Shown piece by piece: positions 1 to 8,672 of a stretch of DNA of 37,436 nt; the first letter of the stretch is position 1; each line of letters starts with the position of its first letter. The stretch is from SIG714 sp045629725. GTDB taxonomy: Bacteria > Bacillota > Clostridia > Oscillospirales > CAG-272. A model generated the notes under the pieces. It was not told the origin of the DNA, made no database searches, and worked only from the letters and a program-made list of their open reading frames with translations. The position numbers were made by a program, and so were the translations under genes. Where the stretch lies: positions 1 to 37,436 of the forward strand of contig JAZQRT010000095.1 of assembly GCA_045629725.1 (NCBI GenBank), read 5' to 3'.

Positions 1-1368
1 TGCCTTGTGTGTCATATAAAGGTCTGTCTTTGCGATGCACTCCCAAGGAGCGTGCATTGAAAGTACGGGAACACCGAGGTCAACAACGTCGATATTCTTT
101 TCGGAGATGTAAACAGCAACTGTTCCTCCGCCGCCCTGGTCAACCTTACCAAGCTCACCTGTCTGCCATACGATACCTTCCTTTTCGAAGATAGCGCGTA
201 CAAATCCAACGAACTCAGCGTTTGCATCGTTTGTGCTGCCCTTACCGCCGGAGCCTGTGTACTTTGTAAGAACTACACCGCCGTTAAGAGTACAAGCGTT
301 GTTCTTTTCGTGAACCTCGGGGTAGCAGGGGTCATAAGCTGCGTTAACGTCTGCGGAAAGGCACTTGGAGTTTGCTTTAACAACGTTTACGTTAGCGCCG
401 AGCTGCTTGGAGATCTCGTCGATAATGTCAATGAAGATACCGCTCTTCATACCGGAATTTCCACCGGAGCCAACCTCTTCCTTGTCGGCAAGGATAGCCA
501 TTACTGTGTGTGCGGAAGCGTCGGACTCAAGAAGCGCTGTGATCGCGGGATATGAGCAAACTCTGTCATCATGTCCGTAAGCACCGATGAGTGAACGGTC
601 AAGACCGATCTCACGAGCCTTGAATGCGGGTACGACCTCAAGCTCTGCGGAAATGAAATCAGCTTCAACGATTCCGTACTTCTCATTGAGAAGCTTCATA
701 AGTGCAAGCTTAACGCCCTCACCGCCTGCTTCGGGAAGGGGAAGTGTTCCTGCCATAAGATTGAGCTTTTCGCCGTTGATAACTTCTCTTGCATTCTTTG
801 CCATCTGGTCCTTCGCAAGGTGGGGAAGAAGGTCGCTTATGTAGAATACAGGATCGGAATCGTCCTCACCGATAATAATATCAACGCTTGTTCCGTCAGC
901 CTTTACAACTGTTCCGTGGAGTGCAAGGGGAGTTGCAACCCACTGATATTTTTTAACGCCGCCGTAGTAGTGTGTCTTGAGGTATCCAACGCCGTTATCC
1001 TCGTAAAGGGGATGGGGCTTAAGGTCAAGTCTAGGGGAGTCGATATGTGAAGCGGAAATTCTGATACCTTCTTCAACGCTCTCTGTACCGATTCTGAAAA
1101 CATAGATCGCTCTGCCGCGGTTATTGTAATAATACTTTCCGCCAACCTCGATCTTATCACCGAGCTTATAGTTGCGGTAGCCCTGGGCTTCAACCATCTT
1201 AATGGTGTAGTCTACGCACTCTCTTTCGGTTTTACCGCCGTCAAGGAATGCCATATATCCCTTAGCATACTCGTCAGATGCAGCAAAATCTGCCTCTGTC
1301 ATAACCTCATAGGTCTTAACTCTTTTGTAAAGTAATTTTTCCTTGAGTTCTTTGATTGCATCGCTCAT
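1..1368 (-). CDS. M18 family aminopeptidase (3' end cut off by window)
   Basis: This is a cytoplasmic metallo-aminopeptidase of family M18, which removes N-terminal, often acidic, residues from peptides using two metal ions. The translation is open from the ATG at 1368 down to base 1, giving 456 residues. The visible family motifs are SHIDSPR at residues 107-113 (metal-binding His and Asp), GHDDRVC near 264, DKEEVGSGG near 293-301 (catalytic Glu and metal-binding Glu), and SMHAP near 440. M18 proteins are usually 450-480 residues, so only a short C-terminal tail lies outside. A GGAGGAA ribosome site sits just before the ATG. It follows the lytic transglycosylase gene after 41 bases with no visible terminator, so it may be read from the coaE promoter. 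The family is clear; substrate preference cannot be read from the sequence. Confidence 0.93.
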   Translation of the reverse strand, partial: MSDAIKELKEKLLYKRVKTYEVMTEADFAASDEYAKGYMAFLDGGKTERECVDYTIKMVEAQGYRNYKLGDKIEVGGKYYYNNRGRAIYVFRIGTESVEEGIRISASHIDSPRLDLKPHPLYEDNGVGYLKTHYYGGVKKYQWVATPLALHGTVVKADGTSVDIIIGEDDSDPVFYISDLLPHLAKDQMAKNAREVINGEKLNLMAGTLPLPEAGGEGVKLALMKLLNEKYGIVEADFISAELEVVPAFKAREIGLDRSLIGAYGHDDRVCSYPAITALLESDASAHTVMAILADKEEVGSGGNSGMKSGIFIDIIDEISKQLGANVNVVKANSKCLSADVNAAYDPCYPEVHEKNNACTLNGGVVLTKYTGSGGKGSTNDANAEFVGFVRAIFEKEGIVWQTGELGKVDQGGGGTVAVYISEKNIDVVDLGVPVLSMHAPWECIAKTDLYMTHKA

Positions 1369-1409
1369 GATTAATTCCTCCGTTTATTTTTAAAAAATTA
1401 ATTTATATT

Positions 1410-2105
1410 TTATTTACTTGCATTAGCAAGTTTATACTTAAGATAGTAGTAGTTTACCCGATTAACGTAATTTTTGGTTTCCGTGAAGGGTATTTTTTCA
1501 ATGATAAGCTTGTTTTCTCTCACGTATTCCGGAGTCTTAAGCCACTTGTTTACGTTTCCGTAGCCTGCATTGTAGGCGGCGTGGGCGTGATTCCAATCCT
1601 CGTACATATCGTACATTCTCTTAAGGTAGTATGTACAGATATCAATGTTGACAGCGGGATCAAAAAGGTCCTCCTCACGGTATTCAAGTCCCAAACGATT
1701 GCACTGACTTTTATAGGTGGACGGAAGCATCTGCATTAGTCCTCGTGCATCTGCCGCGGATACAGCATCCTTTTTGAAATTGCTTTCCACCTTTATAACG
1801 GCGTAGATGCGTTCTTCTTCAATACCGTATTTTTCTGCGGCTGCCTTTACCTCTGCTGCATACAGTGTAGGGTATTCGGAGGAGCCTCGGTTATTTTCGG
1901 TTTCGGTATGAGTCGATTCGGGTACAGAAGGTGCTTCGGGAAAAATTTCCGGTAATATCTCCGGCAATATCTCTGAAATGTCGCCTCCTAAATGAGTGGT
2001 CATCATAGCAGAAAAAGCAAAGATAAAAACGAACGCGACAACAAGAATGGACACCGCAAGGTCGGCGTAATTGAATATTTTAATTTTTTTATCAATTTTA
2101 CTCAA
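1410..2105 (-). CDS. Membrane-anchored lytic transglycosylase (SLT domain)
   Basis: This is a 231-residue lytic transglycosylase that would cleave the glycan strands of peptidoglycan outside the membrane. One hydrophobic segment at residues about 14-36 anchors it. A Pro/Glu-rich linker follows, with the repeated pattern ILPEILPEIFPE around 46-57. The SLT domain runs from about 80 to 222: the catalytic Glu is E107 in the motif KVESNF, GLMQ is at 122-125 and AYNAG at 177-181, as in the MltC/Slt70-type fold. The start is TTG at 2105, with a GAGGT ribosome site eight bases upstream and no better ATG. It begins six bases after the coaE stop, so the two are translated from one message. The family call is secure; the physiological role (growth, division or spore cortex) is not visible. 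Confidence 0.9.
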   Translation of the reverse strand: MSKIDKKIKIFNYADLAVSILVVAFVFIFAFSAMMTTHLGGDISEILPEILPEIFPEAPSVPESTHTETENNRGSSEYPTLYAAEVKAAAEKYGIEEERIYAVIKVESNFKKDAVSAADARGLMQMLPSTYKSQCNRLGLEYREEDLFDPAVNIDICTYYLKRMYDMYEDWNHAHAAYNAGYGNVNKWLKTPEYVRENKLIIEKIPFTETKNYVNRVNYYYLKYKLANASK

Positions 2106-2111
2106 TTATAT

Positions 2112-2693
2112 TTACCTCGTCAAAATTTTTTTCAATTTATCTGTTATGTCTTCTTCTCCGTTGTTGTATATAATGTGATCGCTGATTTTCTCATATTCTT
2201 CCATGGAAAGCTGATTGGAAATTCTCCGTTTTGCGTCTTCAAGACAGATACCGTCCCTTGAAAGTATTCTTTCAAGGCGTATATCCTCTCGTGCTGAAAC
2301 TGTGATTATAAGGTCAAAATCAGAGATCATACCTGATTCAATAATTTGAGGAATATCTGCAAAAGCGGCAGAATGCCCTTCTTTTTCCATTATATCAAAC
2401 CAATTAAGGATATATTCCCGCACCCTTTTATGGACAGTTAAATTAAGCCTTTTCAAAGCCTCGGGATTTGAAAATACGATCGCTCCAAGGGCCTTGCGGT
2501 TTATCTCACCGTCTGAAATTATATCATTTCCGAAAATATCCGCAAGGGTGGAGATAAGCTCCTTGTCCTCTCGGTAAAGTGTATGAACAACACGGTCAGT
2601 GTCAAGAACGGGAAGACCGAAGTTCGAGCATATTATGCTTGAAACATATCCCTTTCCGACTCCGCTGGGACCGCAAAGTGCGAATTTTTTCAT
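2112..2693 (-). CDS. coaE: Dephospho-CoA kinase
   Basis: This protein makes coenzyme A by phosphorylating the 3'-hydroxyl of dephospho-CoA with ATP, the last step of CoA synthesis. The 193-residue length fits the family. It has an N-terminal P-loop region (residues 8-14), DTDRVVH at 31-37 where CoaE binds its substrate, the LNLTVHKRVRE segment near 115-125 and the lid-like RISNQLSMEEY near the C terminus. One oddity is that the P-loop reads GPSGVGKGY. The usual Ser/Thr after the Lys, which binds Mg-ATP, is replaced by Gly15. It is the first gene of an apparent operon with the transglycosylase, behind a TTGACA-17-TATACT promoter. The CoaE assignment is strong on overall pattern; activity could be altered by the P-loop change. 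Confidence 0.88.
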   Translation of the reverse strand: MKKFALCGPSGVGKGYVSSIICSNFGLPVLDTDRVVHTLYREDKELISTLADIFGNDIISDGEINRKALGAIVFSNPEALKRLNLTVHKRVREYILNWFDIMEKEGHSAAFADIPQIIESGMISDFDLIITVSAREDIRLERILSRDGICLEDAKRRISNQLSMEEYEKISDHIIYNNGEEDITDKLKKILTR

Positions 2694-2727
2694 AATACAC
2701 CCCCGAGCTCATTTCCTACCAATCTAA

Positions 2728-2756
2728 AGTATAGTACATTTTTCTTTTTTTGTCAA
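2728..2756 (-). promoter_or_regulatory. Sigma-A-type promoter for coaE operon
   Basis: On the minus strand there is a perfect -35 TTGACA (2751-2756), a 17-base spacer and a -10 TATACT (2728-2733). It lies about 35 bases upstream of the coaE ATG and points at it. Confidence 0.8.
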
Positions 2757-2900
2757 TAGTCGGTAAAAAATTACGGAAAGACTCTTTTGATTAAAATGAA
2801 AATAATCAGTGCCCCTATCGGTGAATAACCAACAGAGGCACATTTGCATATTAATTTTTTCTGCTTTCAAAATAGATCCCGCTTTCAGCGCTCTTTCAAA

Positions 2901-3009
2901 GTTCGACTTCGTCTGCCCGTGTCATTCTGAACGTAGCGGAGTCGAACCGCAAGGTAACGCCGAGCAGAGCGATGCTGGAATCTTGGGCAGACTCCTCTCG
3001 GGCTGACAC
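2901..3009. repeat. Intergenic inverted-repeat element
   Basis: Two inverted-repeat pairs are visible: GTTCGACT (2901-2908) with AGTCGAAC (2940-2947), and GTGTCA (2919-2924) with TGACAC (3004-3009). The core contains CATTCTGAACGTAGCGGAG, which resembles short dispersed intergenic repeats that I recall from gut Clostridia genomes. Only one copy is in the window, so copy number is unproven. There is no transposase and no credible coding frame, so it may be a non-autonomous, MITE-like or REP-like sequence. Confidence 0.5.
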
Positions 3010-3042
3010 ACAAATCTCTTTATTAAAGTTTTTTAAGGGTTG

Positions 3043-3067
3043 GGAAAACTTTTTACAAAAAGTTTCC
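3043..3067 (-). terminator. Terminator-like hairpin after the DHHW gene
   Basis: The minus strand reads GGAAACTTTTT, a three-base loop, then AAAAAGTTTTCC, giving about 11 base pairs with one bulge. It lies about 10 bases past the stop of the gene ending at 3078. There is no long U tract directly after it, so efficiency is uncertain. Similar AAACTTTTT/AAAAAGTTT hairpins are common in this group, from memory. Confidence 0.5.
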
Positions 3068-3077
3068 AGAGAAAATG

Positions 3078-4229
3078 TCAGTTGTTTCTAAGAGTATAAA
3101 GCTTGCCCGAGGTGTCAAAAACGCCCTGTGCGCCCATAAGGAAGATGACCTTAGAGATATTTTCTTCTTCAATAAGAGAGGTAAGGCTGTTTTTGAGAAT
3201 GGTGTGATAGCGTGTGTCGATCATCACGATATTGTAATGACGGGCAAGGAAGGGGGCAACGGCATGGGAGAAGCTATCCTTGATAAGAAGGATGGTTTCG
3301 GTGTTGGAGGGCGAGGTTATTTCGATCTTACCGTTTACCGTACTTGTAACGAATGCGGAATATTTGTCCTTGGTATCAAGAGCTGAAAGATCATAAAGCC
3401 CTGTTTGGGTTTTCTTGCCGTTGATTGTGACGGTGTAATCGGAGTCACCCTTAAATCGGAAAAGCTCAAGATCATCGGGAGAGATAAAGGGAATTCCCGC
3501 AAAGGACCAAGTCGTGCCGTAAAATTCAGTTGAGGCAACCTCACGGGTAAACTCGGAAAGAGCATAGGGGGTGCCGCCAAGGGATGTTATAAGCTCGCAG
3601 TAAACGTAGTAAGCTCCGAGAGAGGTGAGGTGGTGGTCGGTCTTATAGTAGATATATTCCGAGGAATGCTCGGAAAGGGTGGGGTAAAGGTCAATATTCG
3701 ACACATTTTCGGGAAGATTGTTACCGAGAATGGTGTAAAATTTGTTGATCTGTGCTACAGGATAAGATTTTGGCAGGTAGCTTGAAAGGACGTAGGAGCT
3801 TGTGGGGACGAAAGCCGTGTAGACCTGAGCATCAGTTTTTTTGGAAAAAGCATCAATGTGGGAGAGGTTTTCTTTAATGAGTTTTTCGTCGGCGACGCCT
3901 ATATCGGAAATGAGATTGCCGTCCTTTCCAAGAACTATTCCACCCGATTCACCCTTTAAAAGAGCAAGCTCACCAAGGGATTTTATATTTATAAAGGTAT
4001 CGCGGAATGGGAACTGATCGGAGCAATAATCGGAGATCTCCGAGGTATATCCTTCAAAGAATAAAGCCTTGAAGGAAAATTCGGGAAAGGAGGAAAGTGC
4101 TCTGTTTTCATTTTCCGAAAATGTTTTGTCGGGGAGAATGATAAACGCAAGAGAAAGTCCGAAAAACAGAATTATAAAGGCAGATATCAGAACCTTTTGA
4201 GATATTGAAGTTTTCTTTTTGTTATTCAT
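3078..4229 (-). CDS. DHHW/AlgJ-like protein, partner of MBOAT acyltransferase
   Basis: From the ATG at 4229 this is a 383-residue protein with an N-terminal membrane anchor (about residues 10-30) and an extracytoplasmic domain of the DHHW/AlgJ type. These SGNH-like proteins act with an MBOAT membrane protein to put acyl, usually acetyl, groups on an exported polysaccharide or wall polymer. The family signature appears near residue 196 as TDHHLTSLGAY, where most members have W instead of L. ENENRALSSFP near the N terminus and LIKDSFSHAVAPFL towards the C terminus are also typical. A longer frame begins at 4301, but it would overlap the MBOAT gene by 58 bases, and only the 4229 ATG has an AAAGGA ribosome site. 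The gene starts 14 bases after the MBOAT stop. The acceptor polymer is unknown. Confidence 0.85.
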   Translation of the reverse strand: MNNKKKTSISQKVLISAFIILFFGLSLAFIILPDKTFSENENRALSSFPEFSFKALFFEGYTSEISDYCSDQFPFRDTFINIKSLGELALLKGESGGIVLGKDGNLISDIGVADEKLIKENLSHIDAFSKKTDAQVYTAFVPTSSYVLSSYLPKSYPVAQINKFYTILGNNLPENVSNIDLYPTLSEHSSEYIYYKTDHHLTSLGAYYVYCELITSLGGTPYALSEFTREVASTEFYGTTWSFAGIPFISPDDLELFRFKGDSDYTVTINGKKTQTGLYDLSALDTKDKYSAFVTSTVNGKIEITSPSNTETILLIKDSFSHAVAPFLARHYNIVMIDTRYHTILKNSLTSLIEEENISKVIFLMGAQGVFDTSGKLYTLRNN

Positions 4230-4243
4230 AATTCCGTCCTTTC

Positions 4244-5677
4244 TTAAAATCTTGAGTAGAGGAATGGGTTGTAGCTTGAGGCGCAAACGTAAGCTATGCA
4301 TACAACAAGGAGAATTATCCCCGCAACAGCGCCGATGGTGCGGGTAACTTCATTCTTGTTTTCAATAAATTTGTTGTAAAGCTTTTTCGGCAGCGGTGTG
4401 GAGGCAAAAGCGGCAATGAGGATAAGGAGCACCGATTTTGAAAGAATGTAAAGCGCGGTGTCGGAGATAAATCCCGATGCTCCGATGCCAAACATATATC
4501 CAAGGTGGGTAAAGCCCTCACCGATATCCGTGAAGCAGAAAAGGAGCCAACCGAAAAGTACGATCAAAAGGGTATAGGTATGGCGAATAAAGGAGGGAGC
4601 CTTTTCGTGGAATTTCTTTAGAAGGTTCTTTTCGATAACAAGGAAGAACCAATAGTAAAGTCCCCAAAATAGGAAGTTCCAGCTTGCGCCGTGCCATATT
4701 CCGGTAAGTGCCCAAACGGCAAAAATATTAAATGCTGCGCGGAATTTTGTTTTAACTCGGCTTCCGCCCAGGGGGATATAAACGTATTCCTTGAACCAAG
4801 TTGAAAGGCTGATGTGCCAACGGCGCCAGAATTCCGTAATGCTTTTTGAGATATAGGGATAATTGAAATTCTCCATAAATTCAAAGCCGAACATACGACC
4901 GATACCGATAGCCATGTCGGAGTATGCAGAGAAGTCAAAGTAAAGCTGGAAGGAATACATAATGACCGCAAGCCAAGCGCCGAGGACGGACTGCTCCGAA
5001 ACGGGGAGGGCAGTAAGGTCTTCAAAAACTGCTCCTGCGGAGTTAGCGATTATCACCTTTTTACCAAATCCCGCAATAAAGGTCTTGATGCCCCTTGTGA
5101 ACATCTCTGCGGAGTGCTCTCTTTGGGAAAGCATATCGTCAATGTCGCGGTATTTAACGATGGGACCCGCAATAAGCTGGGGGAAGAATGTCACGTATGT
5201 GCCGAACATAAGGGGATTGCACTGAACGTCGGCATCGCCTCTGTAAACGTCAATGAGATAGGACATGATCTGGAAGGTGTAAAAGGAAATACCGATAGGA
5301 AGTCCGATTCCGAGTACTGCCTCGCTCATAAAGGAAAGAAAAGGGATCTTCGCAAGGCTTGAAACGATGAAATCGTAGTATTTGAAAAATCCCAAAATTG
5401 AAAGATTAAAGATAACACCGATCACGAGCCATAATTTAGCGCCCTTGGCATCATTTTTTTTCTGTGCTTTTGAAACGAGCAAGCCGAGGGCATAGGTGAC
5501 GAGGATGGATGCCACCATGAGGAAAAGGTATAAGGGCTCGCCCCAACCGTAAAATACAAGGCTGAGAGTGAGCAGAACTACGTTTCTTAATACAAGAAAA
5601 CGCTTGGGAACAGAATAATATAAAATAAGGGTCAGAGGGAAAAACAAAAGGATGAATTCCGAGCTTGAAAAGACCAT
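4244..5677 (-). CDS. MBOAT family O-acyltransferase (AlgI/DltB-like)
   Basis: This is a polytopic membrane acyltransferase of about 477 residues. It would carry an acyl group across the membrane for transfer to an extracellular polymer by its partner. It shows the AlgI-type hallmarks: an N-terminal LFFPLTLILYY stretch, FGKKVIIANS, NFNYPYISKSI followed by EFWRRWHISLS (His near residue 288), FKEYVYIPLGG, and the catalytic-site GIWHGASWNF with the conserved His near residue 327. Three ATGs lie close together. The first overlaps the GGAGG ribosome site itself, so the ATG at 5677 (five bases after GGAGG) is preferred. It is the first gene of a two-gene unit with the DHHW protein. No polysaccharide synthesis genes adjoin it, so the target is not indicated. 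Confidence 0.93.
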   Translation of the reverse strand: MVFSSSEFILLFFPLTLILYYSVPKRFLVLRNVVLLTLSLVFYGWGEPLYLFLMVASILVTYALGLLVSKAQKKNDAKGAKLWLVIGVIFNLSILGFFKYYDFIVSSLAKIPFLSFMSEAVLGIGLPIGISFYTFQIMSYLIDVYRGDADVQCNPLMFGTYVTFFPQLIAGPIVKYRDIDDMLSQREHSAEMFTRGIKTFIAGFGKKVIIANSAGAVFEDLTALPVSEQSVLGAWLAVIMYSFQLYFDFSAYSDMAIGIGRMFGFEFMENFNYPYISKSITEFWRRWHISLSTWFKEYVYIPLGGSRVKTKFRAAFNIFAVWALTGIWHGASWNFLFWGLYYWFFLVIEKNLLKKFHEKAPSFIRHTYTLLIVLFGWLLFCFTDIGEGFTHLGYMFGIGASGFISDTALYILSKSVLLILIAAFASTPLPKKLYNKFIENKNEVTRTIGAVAGIILLVVCIAYVCASSYNPFLYSRF

Positions 5678-5715
5678 CATAACCTCCATATCAACAAATA
5701 ATAAACATCCAAGAG

Positions 5716-5744
5716 ATTATACCACAATCGTAAATCTAATGCAA
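5716..5744 (-). promoter_or_regulatory. Promoter for MBOAT-DHHW operon
   Basis: On the minus strand there is TTGCAT, a 17-base spacer and TATAAT (5716-5721). A TGG extended -10 element directly precedes the -10. The weak -35 is compensated by the extended -10. Confidence 0.65.
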
Positions 5745-5783
5745 TATGTATAAAAAAATTTAATGTATTTCTTAATTTTTTTC

Positions 5784-5822
5784 TATAATACTATTCCCAA
5801 AAAAAACAAATTGAGATATAAT
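5784..5822 (+). promoter_or_regulatory. Candidate -10 elements upstream of typA
   Basis: Two perfect TATAAT hexamers (5784-5789 and 5817-5822) lie in AT-rich DNA 47-80 bases before the typA start. Neither has a clear -35 at the right distance, so which one is used is uncertain. Confidence 0.4.
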
Positions 5823-5868
5823 TTAGAATTAGAGAAGATTAGATTAAGAAAATTAAGGAGTTACGGTT

Positions 5869-7692
5869 TTGGTAAGAGAAAATTTAAGAAACATTGCAAT
5901 AATTGCTCACGTAGACCACGGAAAGACCACCCTTGTTGACCAGATGCTCAAGCAGGGCGGAGTATACCGCGAAAATCAGGCAACCTCCGAAAGAGTAATG
6001 GACTCGGGGGATATAGAGAAGGAAAGAGGAATTACAATACTCGCAAAAAATACTGCGGTATATTATAAGGATTATAAAATAAATATAGTAGATACTCCCG
6101 GACACGCTGACTTTGGCGGCGAGGTTGAGCGTATACTCAAGATGGTAAACGGAGTAATACTTCTTGTTGACGCGGCAGAGGGACCCATGCCTCAGACGAG
6201 ATTCGTTCTTCAGAAGGCACTTGAGCTTAACCACAAGGTCATCGTTGTTGTAAATAAGATAGATAAGCCCGATGCAAGACTTGAGGAGGTTGAGGAGGAG
6301 GTTCTTGAGCTTCTTATGGACCTTGATGCAACTGACGAACAGCTTGATTCACCAATGATATTCTGTTCGGGCAGAGCGGGAACGGCATCCTATTCAGCAG
6401 ACGAGGAGGGAAAGGATCTTGCACCTCTTTTTGATACCATCGTTGATTATATGCCCGCTCCCGAGGGTGATCCCGATGCAACACTGCAGTTGCTCGTATC
6501 CTCCATTGACTATAATGATTACGTTGGAAGGATCGGTATCGGACGTGTGGAGAACGGTACGGTAAAGATCGGACAGGACGTTGGAATATGCAATTACCAT
6601 ACCCCCGATGAGCCTGTAAAGCGTACAAAGGTAGTGTCCCTTTTTGAATTCAACGGACTCACAAGAACACCTGTTGAGATAGCATATCCCGGAGATATCG
6701 TTTGCTTCTCGGGTGCTGAAAGCATTACCATCGGTGATACACTCACTTCATTTCAGGATCCTCAGCCGCTCCCCTTTGTAAAGATCAGTGAGCCCACCCT
6801 TGAAATGACTTTTGCGGTAAACGATTCACCCTTTGCAGGTAAGGAGGGTAAATTCGTAACCTCACGTCAGCTTAGAAAAAGACTTTACGACGAGCTTTTA
6901 AAGGACGTTTCATTGAGAGTAAATGACGGAGATACAACTGACAGCTTCAAGGTATGCGGACGAGGCGAAATGCACCTTTCCATTCTTGTTGAAACAATGC
7001 GCCGTGAGGGATATGAGCTTTCCGTATCCGCGCCGCAGGTTATTATGAAGCGTATTGACGGAGTTCTTTGTGAGCCTATGGAGCGACTCTTCATTGACGT
7101 ATCAAACGACTATCTCGGCTCTGTAATGGAAAAGCTCGGAGCAAGAAAAGCGGAGCTTGTCACAATGGATCCCCACGGAAGCCGTGTAAAGCTTGAATAT
7201 ATTATCCCCTCAAGATGCCTTTTCGGATACCGTTCACATTTTCCCACCGACACACACGGAGAGGGAATTATGAACACCCTGTTTGATGGATACGCACCCT
7301 ATAAGGGAGATATCCCCACAAGATTCACAGGCTCTCTTATTGCATCTGAAACAGGTGAAACAACAAGCTACGGTCTTTATAACTCACAGGAGAGAGGCGA
7401 TCTCTTTATCGGACAGGGTATTGACGTATACGAGGGTATGATCGTCGGAGAGAACCCCAAGATGGGAGATATCGCGGTAAACGTATGTAAGAAAAAGCAC
7501 CTCACAGCCATCCGTTCAACGGGTGCGGACGAAGCGCTCAGACTTACAACCCCCAGATCAATGTCACTTGAAGAAGCCATTGAGTTTATAGCCCCCGACG
7601 AGCTTATTGAGGTAACGCCCAAGAATATCCGCCTGAGAAAGAGAATACTTGACAATTCTTTAAGACTCAAGGAACAGTTCAAGCGCAAATAA
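5869..7692 (+). CDS. typA: Ribosome-associated GTPase TypA/BipA
   Basis: TypA is a translational GTPase of the EF-G family that binds ribosomes and helps 50S assembly and stress or low-temperature growth. The 607-residue protein has all expected elements: AHVDHGKTT at 13-21 (G1), RGITI near 53-57 (G2), DTPGH at 75-79 (G3), NKID at 129-132 (G4), and the long C-terminal TypA domain with GRGEMHL and a Lys/Arg-rich tail. The start is TTG at 5869, eight bases after AAGGAG, and no in-frame ATG fits. The length matches the family (about 605-615). It is followed after 46 bases by the YitT gene with no visible terminator, so the two are likely cotranscribed. Confidence 0.97.
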   Translation: MVRENLRNIAIIAHVDHGKTTLVDQMLKQGGVYRENQATSERVMDSGDIEKERGITILAKNTAVYYKDYKINIVDTPGHADFGGEVERILKMVNGVILLVDAAEGPMPQTRFVLQKALELNHKVIVVVNKIDKPDARLEEVEEEVLELLMDLDATDEQLDSPMIFCSGRAGTASYSADEEGKDLAPLFDTIVDYMPAPEGDPDATLQLLVSSIDYNDYVGRIGIGRVENGTVKIGQDVGICNYHTPDEPVKRTKVVSLFEFNGLTRTPVEIAYPGDIVCFSGAESITIGDTLTSFQDPQPLPFVKISEPTLEMTFAVNDSPFAGKEGKFVTSRQLRKRLYDELLKDVSLRVNDGDTTDSFKVCGRGEMHLSILVETMRREGYELSVSAPQVIMKRIDGVLCEPMERLFIDVSNDYLGSVMEKLGARKAELVTMDPHGSRVKLEYIIPSRCLFGYRSHFPTDTHGEGIMNTLFDGYAPYKGDIPTRFTGSLIASETGETTSYGLYNSQERGDLFIGQGIDVYEGMIVGENPKMGDIAVNVCKKKHLTAIRSTGADEALRLTTPRSMSLEEAIEFIAPDELIEVTPKNIRLRKRILDNSLRLKEQFKRK

Positions 7693-7738
7693 GTACATTT
7701 TAAAAAAATAAATATATAAAATCTTAGGAGGGATTTTT

Positions 7739-8608
7739 ATGAAGAAAGAAAAAATAACGACCTATCTTTATGACCTGTTCTATCTTGTTATAGGTTCATT
7801 CCTGTTTGCAATTTCAGTCAATATGTTCCTTGTACAGGCAGAAAACGGAGGAGTTATCCTCGGAGGAGCTACAGGTATTTCAATGATCATCAGCCATTTT
7901 GTTGATGTTCTTCCGATCGGTACACTCATTATTCTCATAAACATTCCTCTGTTTATCGTTTCTTTTATTATGCTTGGTAAGGGCTTTATTTTCAGAACTG
8001 CAGTGGGAATGTTAATGTCCTCGATATTCACCAACATATTTACATTCTTCCCCGTAACGGTAACAGACCCCCTTCTTTGTGCCATCTTTGGCGGCGCAAC
8101 AATGGGAGCGTCCCTTGGACTTATCTATATGAGAGGATATACCACGGGCGGCGGAGATATGCTGGTTATGATTCTGAAAAAGAAAGCGCCCCGTCTTTCA
8201 ACGGGAGCAGCTACCCTTATCGTTGATGCAACCATCGTTACAACAGCCGCAATACTGTTCAAGGATCCCATGGTTATTTTCTATTCTGTGGTGGTAATCT
8301 TCGTTGAATCCAAGGTTATGGACTTTGTGCTTGTGGGCGCAAACAATGCCAAGAGCGTGTATGTCATTTCCGATCACTGCGAGGAAATTGCCGAGGGTAT
8401 TGCTAAGCGCGTTGAGAGAGGTATAACCATCATTGATTGTAAGGGCTGGTATACAGGCAAGGAAAAGAAGATGATCATGTGTGTTATAAGACCCGCCGAG
8501 GTATATGACCTGCGCCATGTGGTTATGGAATCAGACCCCAATGCCTTCATCATATTCTGCGAAGCCTCAAAGGTTGTAGGTAAGGGATTTATTGAAGGAA
8601 AAGAGTAA
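7739..8608 (+). CDS. YitT family membrane protein (DUF161/DUF2179)
   Basis: This 289-residue protein belongs to the YitT family, a widespread set of Bacillota membrane proteins with unproven transport function. The first 190 or so residues contain about five to six hydrophobic segments with glycine-rich turns typical of the family, such as GGVILGGATGIS and RGYTTGGGDML. The C-terminal part (about residues 210-285) is a soluble DUF2179 domain, a ferredoxin-like fold, with HCEEIAEGI, ERGITIIDCKGWYTG and FIIFCEASKVVGKGF. The AGGAGGG ribosome site is strong. A clear terminator follows at 8627. Family membership is sure; the substrate is unknown. Confidence 0.9.
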   Translation: MKKEKITTYLYDLFYLVIGSFLFAISVNMFLVQAENGGVILGGATGISMIISHFVDVLPIGTLIILINIPLFIVSFIMLGKGFIFRTAVGMLMSSIFTNIFTFFPVTVTDPLLCAIFGGATMGASLGLIYMRGYTTGGGDMLVMILKKKAPRLSTGAATLIVDATIVTTAAILFKDPMVIFYSVVVIFVESKVMDFVLVGANNAKSVYVISDHCEEIAEGIAKRVERGITIIDCKGWYTGKEKKMIMCVIRPAEVYDLRHVVMESDPNAFIIFCEASKVVGKGFIEGKE

Positions 8609-8626
8609 AATTTAATTACAGATATT

Positions 8627-8660
8627 AAAATGCTCCCGTAAAAAGGAGCATTTTTGTTTT
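8627..8660 (+). terminator. Rho-independent terminator after yitT
   Basis: AAAATGCTCC pairs with GGAGCATTTT around an eight-base loop. It is followed by TGTTTT and lies 18 bases past the stop. Confidence 0.9.
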
Positions 8661-8672
8661 AATCTGAAAACT

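Larger units (their letters stand above)
2757..3077. other. Gene-poor gap between the coaE promoter and the DHHW gene
   Basis: No convincing gene is present. The only plus-strand open frame here, at 2809-3006, has low-complexity content, crosses the repeat element and has no ribosome site. The gap holds the repeat element at 2901-3009 and the hairpin at 3043-3067, both listed separately. Confidence 0.7.

Noticed and set aside
9..1193. Several open frames on both strands across the M18 gene region
   Set aside because: They lie in other frames of the long minus-strand aminopeptidase, which has clear catalytic motifs; none has a ribosome site or family motif.
2809..3006. Plus-strand 65-codon frame
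   Set aside because: It crosses the inverted-repeat element, has no ribosome site and shows no protein-like pattern.
4230..4301. 24-residue N-terminal extension of the DHHW protein
   Set aside because: It would overlap the MBOAT gene; the ATG at 4229 has a ribosome site and starts a normal membrane anchor.
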